Source: a virus
Virus record (IMG/VR): IMGVR_UViG_3300010885_001264
Location: 1-20,330 of that record
Direction: 5' to 3' (one strand)
DNA length: 20,330 nt
Shown: piece after piece, positions 5,584 to 13,124 of the stretch
Numbering within the stretch: the first letter of the stretch is position 1
How the letters are laid out: every line of letters begins with the position of its first letter
Made by a program: the position numbers and the translations under genes
Notes under the pieces: generated by a model
Told to the model about the DNA's origin: nothing
Database searches by the model: none
What the model saw: only the letters and a program-made list of their open reading frames with translations

Positions 5584-7773
5584 ATGCTTCAAAAACTACA
5601 GATGCGCCCCGGTGTTAATAGAGAAGGTACTACGCTTGCTAACGAAGGCGGTTGGTTTGCTGGGGACAAAATTAGGTTTCGTTCTGGACAAGTTGAAAAG
5701 ATTGGTGGTTGGACATTAGATAGTGGTACGGTTCAAGCTACAGGTGGTAACTACATAGGTGTTGGTCGCTCATTAAAAAATTGGATAGGTTTAAACGGCT
5801 ATAACTATTTAGGTATTGGTACTAATCAAAAGTTTTATATACAGCAAGGTACAGGTGGTTATTTATATGATGTAACCCCAATTCGTGCAGTATCTTCCGC
5901 TGGCGCTGCTACTTTTGCCGCCACTGCTGGTCTTTCTACTATTACTGTTACTCAAGCGGCGAATGGTGCGCAAACGGGCGATTATGTTACATTTACTAAC
6001 GCAGTTTCTTTAGGCGGTAATGTTACTGCGGCAGTATTAAACAAAGTTGGTGGGTATGCAATAACTTACTTAACAGGCAATACGTACTCTATTACGGTAT
6101 CAGTTACAGCTACTTCAGGTGATTCTGGTACTGGCGGCGGTGCTACAGTAGCAACTTATCAAATTACTTCTGGTAATGCTATCTATACACAAAACGTTGG
6201 TTGGGGCGCTGGTGGTTGGAGTGGTGTAAGTGTAGGTTCTGCAAGTACTGGTTGGGGTTCACCTGCGCCAGCTTCTCAAGGAATTGGTTCACAATTACGG
6301 CTATGGAGTCAATCTAACTATGGGCAAAACTTAGTATTTAACCCACGAGGCGGGCCTATTTATTATTGGGTAATAGATACAAGCCCTAATACATATAATG
6401 TAGCTCAAGTATTGTCAAAAACAAATTCAAATACACAAAATTCTGTAGCTTATTGGTTAACTGATGCTTCTTGTCCAACTATATGCAACTTTGTTATGGT
6501 GTCAGACGCCAGTCGTTTTGTAATCGCTTTTGGTACGGATACATACGGTAATGGTATTCAAAACCCAATGCTTGTTAGCTGGTCAGACCAACAAAATATT
6601 TTAACGTGGACTCCTGCAATTACAAACCAAGCTGGTAATTACACATTAAGTCGTGGCTCACAGATTATTTCAGCCGTGCAAACCCGACAAGAGATTGTAG
6701 TTTTTACTGATATTGCTATTTATTCTATGCAGTATTTGGGTGCGCCGTATGTTTGGGGTTTTAATATCCTTGGCGATAACATATCTGTTATGGGTCCTAA
6801 CTGCACTGTATCGGTAAATAACGTAACTTACTGGATGGGTAAAGATAAGTTCTTCATGTATTCTGGACAAGTACAAACACTACCATGCACATTAAGAGAA
6901 TATGTATTTCAAGATATTAATCAAACTCAATCGTTCCAATTCTTTGCGGGTATTAATGAGGGTTACAATGAGGTTTGGTGGTTCTACTGCTCAGCAGCGT
7001 CTGAAGTCATTGATAAGTATGTCATCTACAACCATTTAGAACAGACTTGGTATTACGGCAATCTTACAAGAACTGCGTGGGCTGATACACCGCTTAGAGG
7101 ATTTCCAACAGCTTTAGGCTATGCTCCTGTAACTACAACAACACAAGCGGTTAGTTTAACTGCAACAACTATTAATGTTGCAAGCAAAGGTGATTTTCCC
7201 AATTCTGGTGTAGTCGAGATTGATGCAGAACGAATTATATATACAGGTTCTACTAGCACTACGCTTACTGGATGTTCAAGAGGGGCTTACGGTACAACTG
7301 CCGCTGTGCATGATGCTGGTGTGGTAGTAACGGATATCGGTGTAATCGATTCTGGCATTATTTACCATGAAAGCGGTGTTGATAATGGCACCGCAAACCC
7401 ACCAGTACCTCTTGATTCTTATATTCAGTCATCTGATTTTGACATTGGGGATGGGCATAACTTTGGGTTTGTGTGGAGAATCATACCGGACATAAGTTTT
7501 AACGGCTCAACAAATGCCGCACCAACTGTAACATTTACAGTATTACCTAGACAAAATCCAGGTTCTAATTATGGTTCATCTGACCTTCCGTCTGTAGCAA
7601 GTGCACAATCTTATGTTGGACAAAGCACTTATGATGTTCAGCAATTTACCCAATACGCTTATTGTAGGATTCGAGGTCGTCAAATGTCTTTAATTATTTC
7701 TTCAGATACTACTGGAGTTCAGTGGCAGTTAGGTGTTCCTAGACTAGATATTAGACCTGACGGCAGGAGATGA
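5584..7773 (+). CDS. Large tail/neck structural protein (phage stabilisation-like)
   Basis: A 729-residue beta-rich protein. The N-terminus (LQKLQMRPGVNREGTTLANE, then GGWFAGDKIRFRSGQVEKIG) is a pattern I recall from podovirus structural proteins related to the phage stabilisation / tail accessory group, of which P22 gp10 is the known member; that link is tentative. Many Trp/Tyr-rich strands follow, consistent with a propeller-like body. Two modules look inserted: residues about 105-205 (ITVTQAANGAQTGDYVTF, then a GNVTAAVL stretch) and about 517-585 (FPNSGVVEIDAERIIYTG, then TLTGCSRGAYGTTAAVHDAG). The second module is frequent in phage tail proteins. The C-terminus QWQLGVPRLDIRPDGRR closes the domain. 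The start has AGGG just upstream, 4 bases after the endolysin stop. No membrane segment or catalytic motif is seen. Confidence 0.75.
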   Translation: MLQKLQMRPGVNREGTTLANEGGWFAGDKIRFRSGQVEKIGGWTLDSGTVQATGGNYIGVGRSLKNWIGLNGYNYLGIGTNQKFYIQQGTGGYLYDVTPIRAVSSAGAATFAATAGLSTITVTQAANGAQTGDYVTFTNAVSLGGNVTAAVLNKVGGYAITYLTGNTYSITVSVTATSGDSGTGGGATVATYQITSGNAIYTQNVGWGAGGWSGVSVGSASTGWGSPAPASQGIGSQLRLWSQSNYGQNLVFNPRGGPIYYWVIDTSPNTYNVAQVLSKTNSNTQNSVAYWLTDASCPTICNFVMVSDASRFVIAFGTDTYGNGIQNPMLVSWSDQQNILTWTPAITNQAGNYTLSRGSQIISAVQTRQEIVVFTDIAIYSMQYLGAPYVWGFNILGDNISVMGPNCTVSVNNVTYWMGKDKFFMYSGQVQTLPCTLREYVFQDINQTQSFQFFAGINEGYNEVWWFYCSAASEVIDKYVIYNHLEQTWYYGNLTRTAWADTPLRGFPTALGYAPVTTTTQAVSLTATTINVASKGDFPNSGVVEIDAERIIYTGSTSTTLTGCSRGAYGTTAAVHDAGVVVTDIGVIDSGIIYHESGVDNGTANPPVPLDSYIQSSDFDIGDGHNFGFVWRIIPDISFNGSTNAAPTVTFTVLPRQNPGSNYGSSDLPSVASAQSYVGQSTYDVQQFTQYAYCRIRGRQMSLIISSDTTGVQWQLGVPRLDIRPDGRR

Positions 7774-7776
7774 CCT

Positions 7777-8049
7777 ATGGCACTAATTACTACTAAAGCT
7801 CCCAAGTTACCCGTTGCTCCACTCGAATATAACAAGTTGTTTTTAGACCAGCTTGAACAAATTTTAGGTTTGTATTTTAATACGATAGATAACGCAGTAG
7901 CAGGGTTAATTAATCCGGCAAGTGGAACAACGGCAAATAGACCCACATTACAGCTTCAAATAGGTCAAATGTATTTTGATACTACTTTAGGTATTCCTAT
8001 TTGGTACAACGGTACTGTATGGAAAAACGCTAGTGGAACTACTGTTTAA
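7777..8049 (+). CDS. Small virion-like protein with a TANRPT...WYNGTVW ending
   Basis: A 90-residue protein. The N-terminal half (residues 10-45) is helical, with LEYNKLFLDQLEQILGLYFN. The second half contains ASGTTANRPTLQLQIGQMYF followed by DTTLGIPIWYNGTVWKNASG. That second pattern is common near the ends of phage fibre and neck proteins and behaves as a small beta module; I know no enzymatic role. The gene starts 3 bases after the previous stop, with AGGAGA at 7765-7770 inside the preceding gene. It is likely a small structural partner of the 729-residue protein. The function is inferred from position and pattern only. Confidence 0.75.
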   Translation: MALITTKAPKLPVAPLEYNKLFLDQLEQILGLYFNTIDNAVAGLINPASGTTANRPTLQLQIGQMYFDTTLGIPIWYNGTVWKNASGTTV

Positions 8050-8070
8050 ATGGTAAAATCACATTAATTC

Positions 8071-8078
8071 TAAGGAGA
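8071..8078 (+). promoter_or_regulatory. Ribosome binding site that supports a GTG start
   Basis: TAAGGAGA lies 4 bases before GTG at 8083. It is one of the strongest anti-16S matches in the window and decides the start of the next gene, which has no ATG at that position. The 33-base gap in which it sits is among the longest untranslated stretches inside the rightward block. Confidence 0.8.
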
Positions 8079-8082
8079 TATT

Positions 8083-8559
8083 GTGGCTGGAATTTTGGGT
8101 GGTGGCGAAGAACTTTTAGGTAGGTCTTTAAATATTGCAAATATAATTGCAAACAACGGTCAAAACACGCCTAACTCTGGTATTGCTGGTCACAAAAATT
8201 CTTTTGATGCGCAAATAATACTGCATGATTTTCAACTTAGAGGTATACCAATTAAAGATGGTATGGCTGGAGTAGCACAAGAATTGAAACAAGGATTAAG
8301 AATGTATCGCCAGTCTAAAACAATCCTTGCAATTAAAAAGTTAAGTCCTACAGAAGCCCAAATACATATTTTTACTTTAGATGATGAACCTACGTTTCAA
8401 AAACTAGTTAATTTTTGGGTGGGTAAATTAAAAGAAGCTGGTTGTAAAATAATTTATGATAGCGTAGCCGACCCACATATGGTTAAAGCACTTCAACAAG
8501 CTGGTGTGCAGTTGCAACAACCCACTAACCCTAAATATAAACTAATGGGGTTAATATGA
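8083..8559 (+). CDS. Phage protein of unknown function, distantly GNAT-like
   Basis: A 158-residue soluble protein starting at GTG. The middle (MAGVAQELKQGLRMYRQSKT) is a helix. The C-terminal half runs strand (AQIHIFTLD), helix (TFQKLVNFWVGKLKEAG), strand (CKIIYDSV), helix (ADPHMVKALQQAGVQL), strand (KYKLMGLI). This order resembles the second half of a GNAT acetyltransferase, but the acetyl-CoA loop with the Q/RxxGxG/A pattern is not present, so it may be an inactive or unrelated alpha/beta protein. I recall similar small proteins in aquatic phages, annotated as hypothetical. The start is supported by TAAGGAG. The stop overlaps the third cupin ATG (ATGA at 8556), which implies coupling. Confidence 0.75.
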   Translation: MAGILGGGEELLGRSLNIANIIANNGQNTPNSGIAGHKNSFDAQIILHDFQLRGIPIKDGMAGVAQELKQGLRMYRQSKTILAIKKLSPTEAQIHIFTLDDEPTFQKLVNFWVGKLKEAGCKIIYDSVADPHMVKALQQAGVQLQQPTNPKYKLMGLI

Positions 8560-8957
8560 ACCAAGTAGCACAAACTACAAGCCAAAAAATTGAAGTTATA
8601 CTGCCTGAGTTAAAAAAATTACCACAAGTAAATTGTTTTGAAAAACATTATTTTGGACCAAGTTTATATATTAAAGAAGTAACAATGCCTGCTGGGGCAG
8701 TTATTGTTGGTAAACCCCACAAAGTAGAGCATATGTGTGTTATGTTACAAGGTAAAATGGTCTTAGTAGCAGAAGATGGGTCTAAAAAAGAAGTTTGTGC
8801 CCCTATGACATTTGTAGGAACTCCCGGACGTAAGGTAGCTTATATAATAGAAACAACAGTTTTTCAAAATATCTATGCAACTGAAGAAACCGATGTAGAG
8901 AAATTAGAAAATATGTTTATTGAAAATTCCCAGCGCTTGCTGGAAAAGGAGATTTAA
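8556..8957 (+). CDS. Cupin-like protein with a degenerate metal site (third of three)
   Basis: A 133-residue protein with a cupin-like core between residues about 35 and 110. The segment VGKPHKVEHMCVMLQGKMVL aligns with motif 1 of the other two cupins: K53 is where their first His stands, while H55 and H59 keep the second and third. The motif 2 region reads TPGRKVAYIIE with no His, so two of four ligands are missing. The protein is therefore either metal-free or uses other ligands; a binding or structural role is more likely than catalysis. The ending YATEETDVEKLENMFIENSQ is a helical tail absent from the other two. Its ATG overlaps the previous stop. The next gene starts right after its stop, with AAAAGGAG inside its 3' end. 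Confidence 0.7.
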   Translation: MNQVAQTTSQKIEVILPELKKLPQVNCFEKHYFGPSLYIKEVTMPAGAVIVGKPHKVEHMCVMLQGKMVLVAEDGSKKEVCAPMTFVGTPGRKVAYIIETTVFQNIYATEETDVEKLENMFIENSQRLLEKEI

Positions 8958-8958
8958 T

Positions 8959-10329
8959 ATGGCTTTTGTTGATGTGGCTTTAGCTGTTGGTACGTTTGTT
9001 GGGGCTGATGCTCTTGGCGCTGGCGCTGCTACCTTAATTGGCGGAGGTCTTTTGGGGGCTGGTGCTGGCGGACTTTATGGCGGTTTAACTGGCGGCAATG
9101 TTGGTAAAGATATGTTATATGGCGGACTTTTAGGTGCTGGCGGTGCTTATTTAGGCGGTGCGGGGGCTGCTACTACCCCGGCAATGGAAACTGCGCAAGC
9201 GGGTACTTTGGGTGGAGCTAATTCTATAGGCACAGTTGCTAATGCAGTTGCTAACCCATCCTTATCTTCACTTCCTGCAGCTAATATTATGGCAGATACA
9301 GGTGGTATGGCTCTTCCAGGAATGGCTTCAGGTGCTGTTTCCGCCGCTGGAATTGGAGCTGGAACTGCGGCAAGTGGATTAGCAAGTTATTTACCTACTG
9401 CAAAACAAGCGGCAATGGGATTAACTGCGGCGGCATTATTAAAAAATGCGACACAAAATAATGTGCCTACTCAACTTCAACAGCCAAATAGCAATCCAAT
9501 GGGGCTTGCTAGGTTATCGCCTAATTTTAAAGGATACCAACCAAATCAACCAAACCCATACTATAACGCACAGTATCCAAATTATGTGCAAAATCCATAT
9601 GCACCGATACAAATGGCTGAAGGTGGATTAACTCCTTCTGACTCACAAGGTACTGTTGAACAAATGTCCCGTGAAAATGCTATGGGGGGTAATACAATGT
9701 TTCCTCAGTCCGGCATAGGCGGTTTAACTGGCGCAAATACATATCAAAACGCTACTAATACTCCAATGGGGTCTAATGTTATAGAACCAACCGACGCTAT
9801 TACTGACCCTTATACTGGTCAAATGAAGTTTGCTTCAGGCGGACATTTATCATCGTCCCCTAGTATTCCTGATACAGGCATTTTCTATGACAGTGATTTG
9901 ACAACTAAAAACTTACCTGCATGGAATGCAGCTCAAGCTAAGTACAAGCAAATAGCGGGTAGAGCAAATATTAAATCGTTAGCATTACCTAAAACAAATA
10001 TAGAAAAATTAGGTGGTGATTTTTCTGATACTGGCGCATCAGGTGGTATTGCTACATTAGGTTCTTACTCAGATGGTGGACATTTGCTTAAAGGTCCCGG
10101 TGATGGTATGAGTGATAACATACCTGCACAAATTGGAAAGCATCAACCTGCTCGTTTAGCCGACGGTGAATTTGTTGTACCTGCCGATGTGGTGTCACAT
10201 TTAGGTAATGGTTCGACTGAAGCTGGCGCTAAAAAATTATATACCATGATGGATAAAGTAAGACAAGCAAGAACTGGTAAAAAAGCTCAAGGAAAACAAA
10301 TTAAAGCAGATAAATTTTTGCCCACATAA
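8959..10329 (+). CDS. Glycine/alanine-rich virion or ejection protein with GPGDGMSD C-terminal module
   Basis: A 456-residue protein. I chose the ATG at 8959, which has AAAAGGAG a few bases before it; the in-frame ATG at 8920 would overlap the third cupin by 38 bases and add an atypical, charged N-terminus. Residues 1 to about 165 are Gly/Ala-rich and hydrophobic (with GAGAATLIGGGLLGAGAGGL), resembling membrane-active or ejected internal proteins. A Pro/Asn/Tyr-rich middle follows. The C-terminal module contains YSDGGHLLKGPGDGMSD, then QPARLADGEFVVPADVVSHL and GNGSTEAGAKKLYTMMDKVR; I recall this module from podovirus structural proteins, without a proven role. Motifs AEGGL, ASGGH and SDGGH recur. 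The next gene's ATG abuts its stop. Participation in the internal or tail channel is inference. Confidence 0.75.
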   Translation: MAFVDVALAVGTFVGADALGAGAATLIGGGLLGAGAGGLYGGLTGGNVGKDMLYGGLLGAGGAYLGGAGAATTPAMETAQAGTLGGANSIGTVANAVANPSLSSLPAANIMADTGGMALPGMASGAVSAAGIGAGTAASGLASYLPTAKQAAMGLTAAALLKNATQNNVPTQLQQPNSNPMGLARLSPNFKGYQPNQPNPYYNAQYPNYVQNPYAPIQMAEGGLTPSDSQGTVEQMSRENAMGGNTMFPQSGIGGLTGANTYQNATNTPMGSNVIEPTDAITDPYTGQMKFASGGHLSSSPSIPDTGIFYDSDLTTKNLPAWNAAQAKYKQIAGRANIKSLALPKTNIEKLGGDFSDTGASGGIATLGSYSDGGHLLKGPGDGMSDNIPAQIGKHQPARLADGEFVVPADVVSHLGNGSTEAGAKKLYTMMDKVRQARTGKKAQGKQIKADKFLPT

Positions 10330-10761
10330 ATGTTAAGATTTGCTCAGTCGTTAGAAGCTAAACAAGTTGCAGCTGATATACTGCTTAAAGAAGTTGGGGT
10401 TCAACCTTGTGGTGATTTACAAGCATTGTTTTGGGTTGATGCAGAAAATAAAATTGAATGGGTTGTAGGTTATACGGCTTTTATAGGTAAGACTTGTCAA
10501 GTGCATTTTGTTAATCTTAAGGGTGGGTATACCCCCAAAGGATTATTGTTTGGTGCGTTTGATTTTCCGTTTAACCATTGTGGTTTAGAAAAAGTATTTG
10601 GTATAGTTAATAGCAAGAATACAAAAGCTGTTGAATATGATAGAAAAGTCGGGCTTAAAGAAGCTTTACGATTTGAAGGTATGCACGATAATGACGGCGA
10701 TTTAATAGTCCTATACATGGATAAAGCCGATTGTAGATGGATTAGGGAGCGTAGAAAATGA
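10330..10761 (+). CDS. GNAT-family acetyltransferase
   Basis: A 143-residue protein with a GNAT-like order of elements: strands [10 protein letters not shown] and [10 protein letters not shown], a helix over [14 protein letters not shown], then strand and helix in [20 protein letters not shown] and the ending [20 protein letters not shown]. The [16 protein letters not shown] segment is typical of GNAT helix 4 and the Asn-binding part of the acetyl-CoA site. The classical RxxGxG loop is replaced by GGYTPKG, which is a deviation that may or may not bind CoA. T7-like and other podoviruses encode a related small acetyltransferase near internal virion genes; the target is unknown. The ATG abuts the previous stop, and the stop overlaps the next ATG (10758), so it is translated within the virion gene block. 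Confidence 0.8.
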   Translation: MLRFAQSLEAKQVAADILLKEVGVQPCGDLQALFWVDAENKIEWVVGYTAFIGKTCQVHFVNLKGGYTPKGLLFGAFDFPFNHCGLEKVFGIVNSKNTKAVEYDRKVGLKEALRFEGMHDNDGDLIVLYMDKADCRWIRERRK

Positions 10762-13124
10762 GATATGATTTAGAATCAACACTGCCTGAACGGGCATTTA
10801 AAAAGAGTTTATTTAAGAACGCCCCCGCAACTTTAGAAGGCGGTAAGGGCGGTGGTGGTGGTGGAACGCCTGCTCCAACGCAATCTACTTCATACCAAAC
10901 TAACATACCCGAGTATGCGCAACCGTATGTAGAGAACATGCTTAATGCTACACAAAGCCAATTGTTTAATACAGATTCTAGTGGCATAACCGGATTTAAA
11001 CCTTACCAGCCATATAGTTCTAACCCGTCAGATTACTATGCTGGGTTTAGTCCGATGCAGCAACAAGCGCAATCGGCAGCTGCTAATTTACAAACCCCCG
11101 GACAGTTTAATCAAGGTAGTGCTTTAACAGGCATGGCTGGATTAGGTTCAATGCAAGCGGGACAAAATTTTCAAAATATGGCAACTGACCCTAATGCGGT
11201 TAATGCTTATATGAACCCATATTTGCAGGCTAGTTTACAACCACAATTACAAGAAATGCAACGTCAGTATGGTATTACTGGCGCACAACAAGCTGGACAA
11301 GCTACACAAGCAGGCGCATTTGGTGGTGGTAGAGATGCTGTTATGGCGGCTGAAAACGAACGCAACAAGAATATGGCAATGAACCAAGCCATTGGTCAAG
11401 GGTATAACACAGCGTTTAATAACGCTCAAAGCCAAATGAATGCTGGCGCACAGTTAAATCTACAAGGTTTAAATCAAGCTGGTCAAGCTGGAGCTGGATT
11501 AGCCGGTATTGGTGGTCAGCAACTTGCCGCACAACAAGGCATTATTGGTACTCAAACACAACAAGGTGGAGCTCAGCAAGCTGCGGAACAAAGCAAGATT
11601 AATCAAGCTGTTCAAGATTACGGTACGGCTCAACAATACCCAATGATGCAATTAGGTTTAATGTCTAATATGTTGCGTGGGTTACCAATGCAATCTACGG
11701 CGGTTCAATCTTACCAAGCACAAGCACCTGTTGCACAACAAGCTGCCGGTTTACTCGGCGCATACAATGCTTATACAGGTAAAAAAGAAGGCGGCGCAAT
11801 TAAAGCTATGGCTAAGGGCGGTATTGCCGATGCTATACCTGGATATAAATCTGGTGTTTTAGTTGGCTTAGAAAATACAATTGATGACATAGCACAGTCT
11901 GATGTATATGCAGGGGAAGGACAAAAACAATTACCTAAGTTAATGCAACAATCAACAAGCCCCGGTATTAAACAACTTATTGCTACTAAACAAGCTGAAG
12001 ATCAAATGGGTCAAAACATGTCTGGTGTAGCTGCAGGTAATACAGGCGACTTAGGTATGAACATGGCTGAAGGTGGAATTATTCCTAGGTTTGCTGGTAA
12101 AGAAACTAGCGAAGTTAAAGACCCATATGGTTTAACTGCCGCTGCTACTGAAGCAACAAAAGGTTATGCAACTCCTGAAGAAACCCTTGCAACAACCCAA
12201 GGACTACAAAAAACTGCGTTGCAAAATTTACAAGGAAACTTATCTCCTGAAGAATTAGAACAACAAAAATATGTTGCAGAACGTAGAACAGGATTATCTG
12301 AAAAACAACGCCGAGCAGAAAAAATGAATGAAGCTTTAGCATGGCTAGAAGCAGGTTCTACTGTAGGTGGGTTAGGTACTGCTGCTATTGCCGGTGGTAA
12401 AAAGTATATGTTAGGTCAAGCTGATATTAACAAAACTTATGAAGACTTAAACGATAACTTAATTAAACAAGCAGCTGAAATTAAAAAAGCTCAACGTGCT
12501 GAAGCTAATGGCAATATTGATAAAGCTCAAACCCACTATGAAAAAGCTACGGGATATAAATTAGCAGCAGTTAAAGATAATGCTTCATTTCAAAATACAC
12601 TCACAACACATGAAATGGATAATACAAGCCGTGAAAGAGCTGCTCAAATTAATGCAGCTGTTCATGCTGCACCAACGGAACTTTTAAAACAAAGACTAAA
12701 ACAGTACACGGAAGAATTAACTGCGAAACATAAGGCTGAAGGTTTACCACCACCTACGTTATATGACATAGAAACTCGAATGACTCAAGCAACTAAAACA
12801 GCTGATGAAACAATTGCAGGGGCGGATAGAAGACTTGCTAAGGGAAAATATGCTGATTTCTTAGCAACGTTGCCTTATGATCCATTAATTGCAGTAGATG
12901 TTCAAAAAGCGTCTAAAGGCGATAAAGACGCTGCAGCTAGGGTAGAAAAATATAAACAAGAAAGAAAAGCAGAACTTGGCCTTACATCAGTTGCTCCGCC
13001 ATCACAAAACACAGGTGGAGTACCACAAGGTGCTGTTGATGCTTTAAAGAAAGACCCAAAGTTAGCGGAACAATTTGATACAAAATATGGCCCAGGTGCA
13101 GCAAGTAAAATACTAGGTAGATAA
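10758..13124 (+). CDS. Gln/Ala/Gly-rich internal or tail virion protein
   Basis: A 788-residue protein. The N-terminus has a glycine run (residues about 29-36), then [20 protein letters not shown], a pattern I recall from aquatic podovirus structural proteins. Residues about 100-330 are a long Gln/Ala/Gly-rich helical region containing [21 protein letters not shown] middle part carries [15 protein letters not shown] and [12 protein letters not shown], echoing motifs in the 456-residue protein upstream. The C-terminal 300 residues are charged and helical ([20 protein letters not shown] and onward), ending without a known domain. No membrane segment or catalytic motif is apparent. AGGGAG at 10744-10749 is its binding site, and its ATG overlaps the acetyltransferase stop. 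By order and size it may correspond to a T7-type internal core protein, which is inference. Confidence 0.75.
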   Translation: MRYDLESTLPERAFKKSLFKNAPATLEGGKGGGGGGTPAPTQSTSYQTNIPEYAQPYVENMLNATQSQLFNTDSSGITGFKPYQPYSSNPSDYYAGFSPMQQQAQSAAANLQTPGQFNQGSALTGMAGLGSMQAGQNFQNMATDPNAVNAYMNPYLQASLQPQLQEMQRQYGITGAQQAGQATQAGAFGGGRDAVMAAENERNKNMAMNQAIGQGYNTAFNNAQSQMNAGAQLNLQGLNQAGQAGAGLAGIGGQQLAAQQGIIGTQTQQGGAQQAAEQSKINQAVQDYGTAQQYPMMQLGLMSNMLRGLPMQSTAVQSYQAQAPVAQQAAGLLGAYNAYTGKKEGGAIKAMAKGGIADAIPGYKSGVLVGLENTIDDIAQSDVYAGEGQKQLPKLMQQSTSPGIKQLIATKQAEDQMGQNMSGVAAGNTGDLGMNMAEGGIIPRFAGKETSEVKDPYGLTAAATEATKGYATPEETLATTQGLQKTALQNLQGNLSPEELEQQKYVAERRTGLSEKQRRAEKMNEALAWLEAGSTVGGLGTAAIAGGKKYMLGQADINKTYEDLNDNLIKQAAEIKKAQRAEANGNIDKAQTHYEKATGYKLAAVKDNASFQNTLTTHEMDNTSRERAAQINAAVHAAPTELLKQRLKQYTEELTAKHKAEGLPPPTLYDIETRMTQATKTADETIAGADRRLAKGKYADFLATLPYDPLIAVDVQKASKGDKDAAARVEKYKQERKAELGLTSVAPPSQNTGGVPQGAVDALKKDPKLAEQFDTKYGPGAASKILGR

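Noticed and set aside
8054-8059. TGGTAAAAT as an extended -10 promoter before 8083
   Set aside because: No convincing -35 element at the right distance, and the region is AT-rich; too weak to list.
8920-8958. Upstream ATG for the 456-residue protein
   Set aside because: It would overlap the cupin and adds a charged leader; ATG 8959 has a strong AAAAGGAG before it.
10742-10987. 81-codon minus-strand ORF with a proline run
   Set aside because: The prolines are the reverse reading of the glycine run in the 788-residue protein; no binding site.
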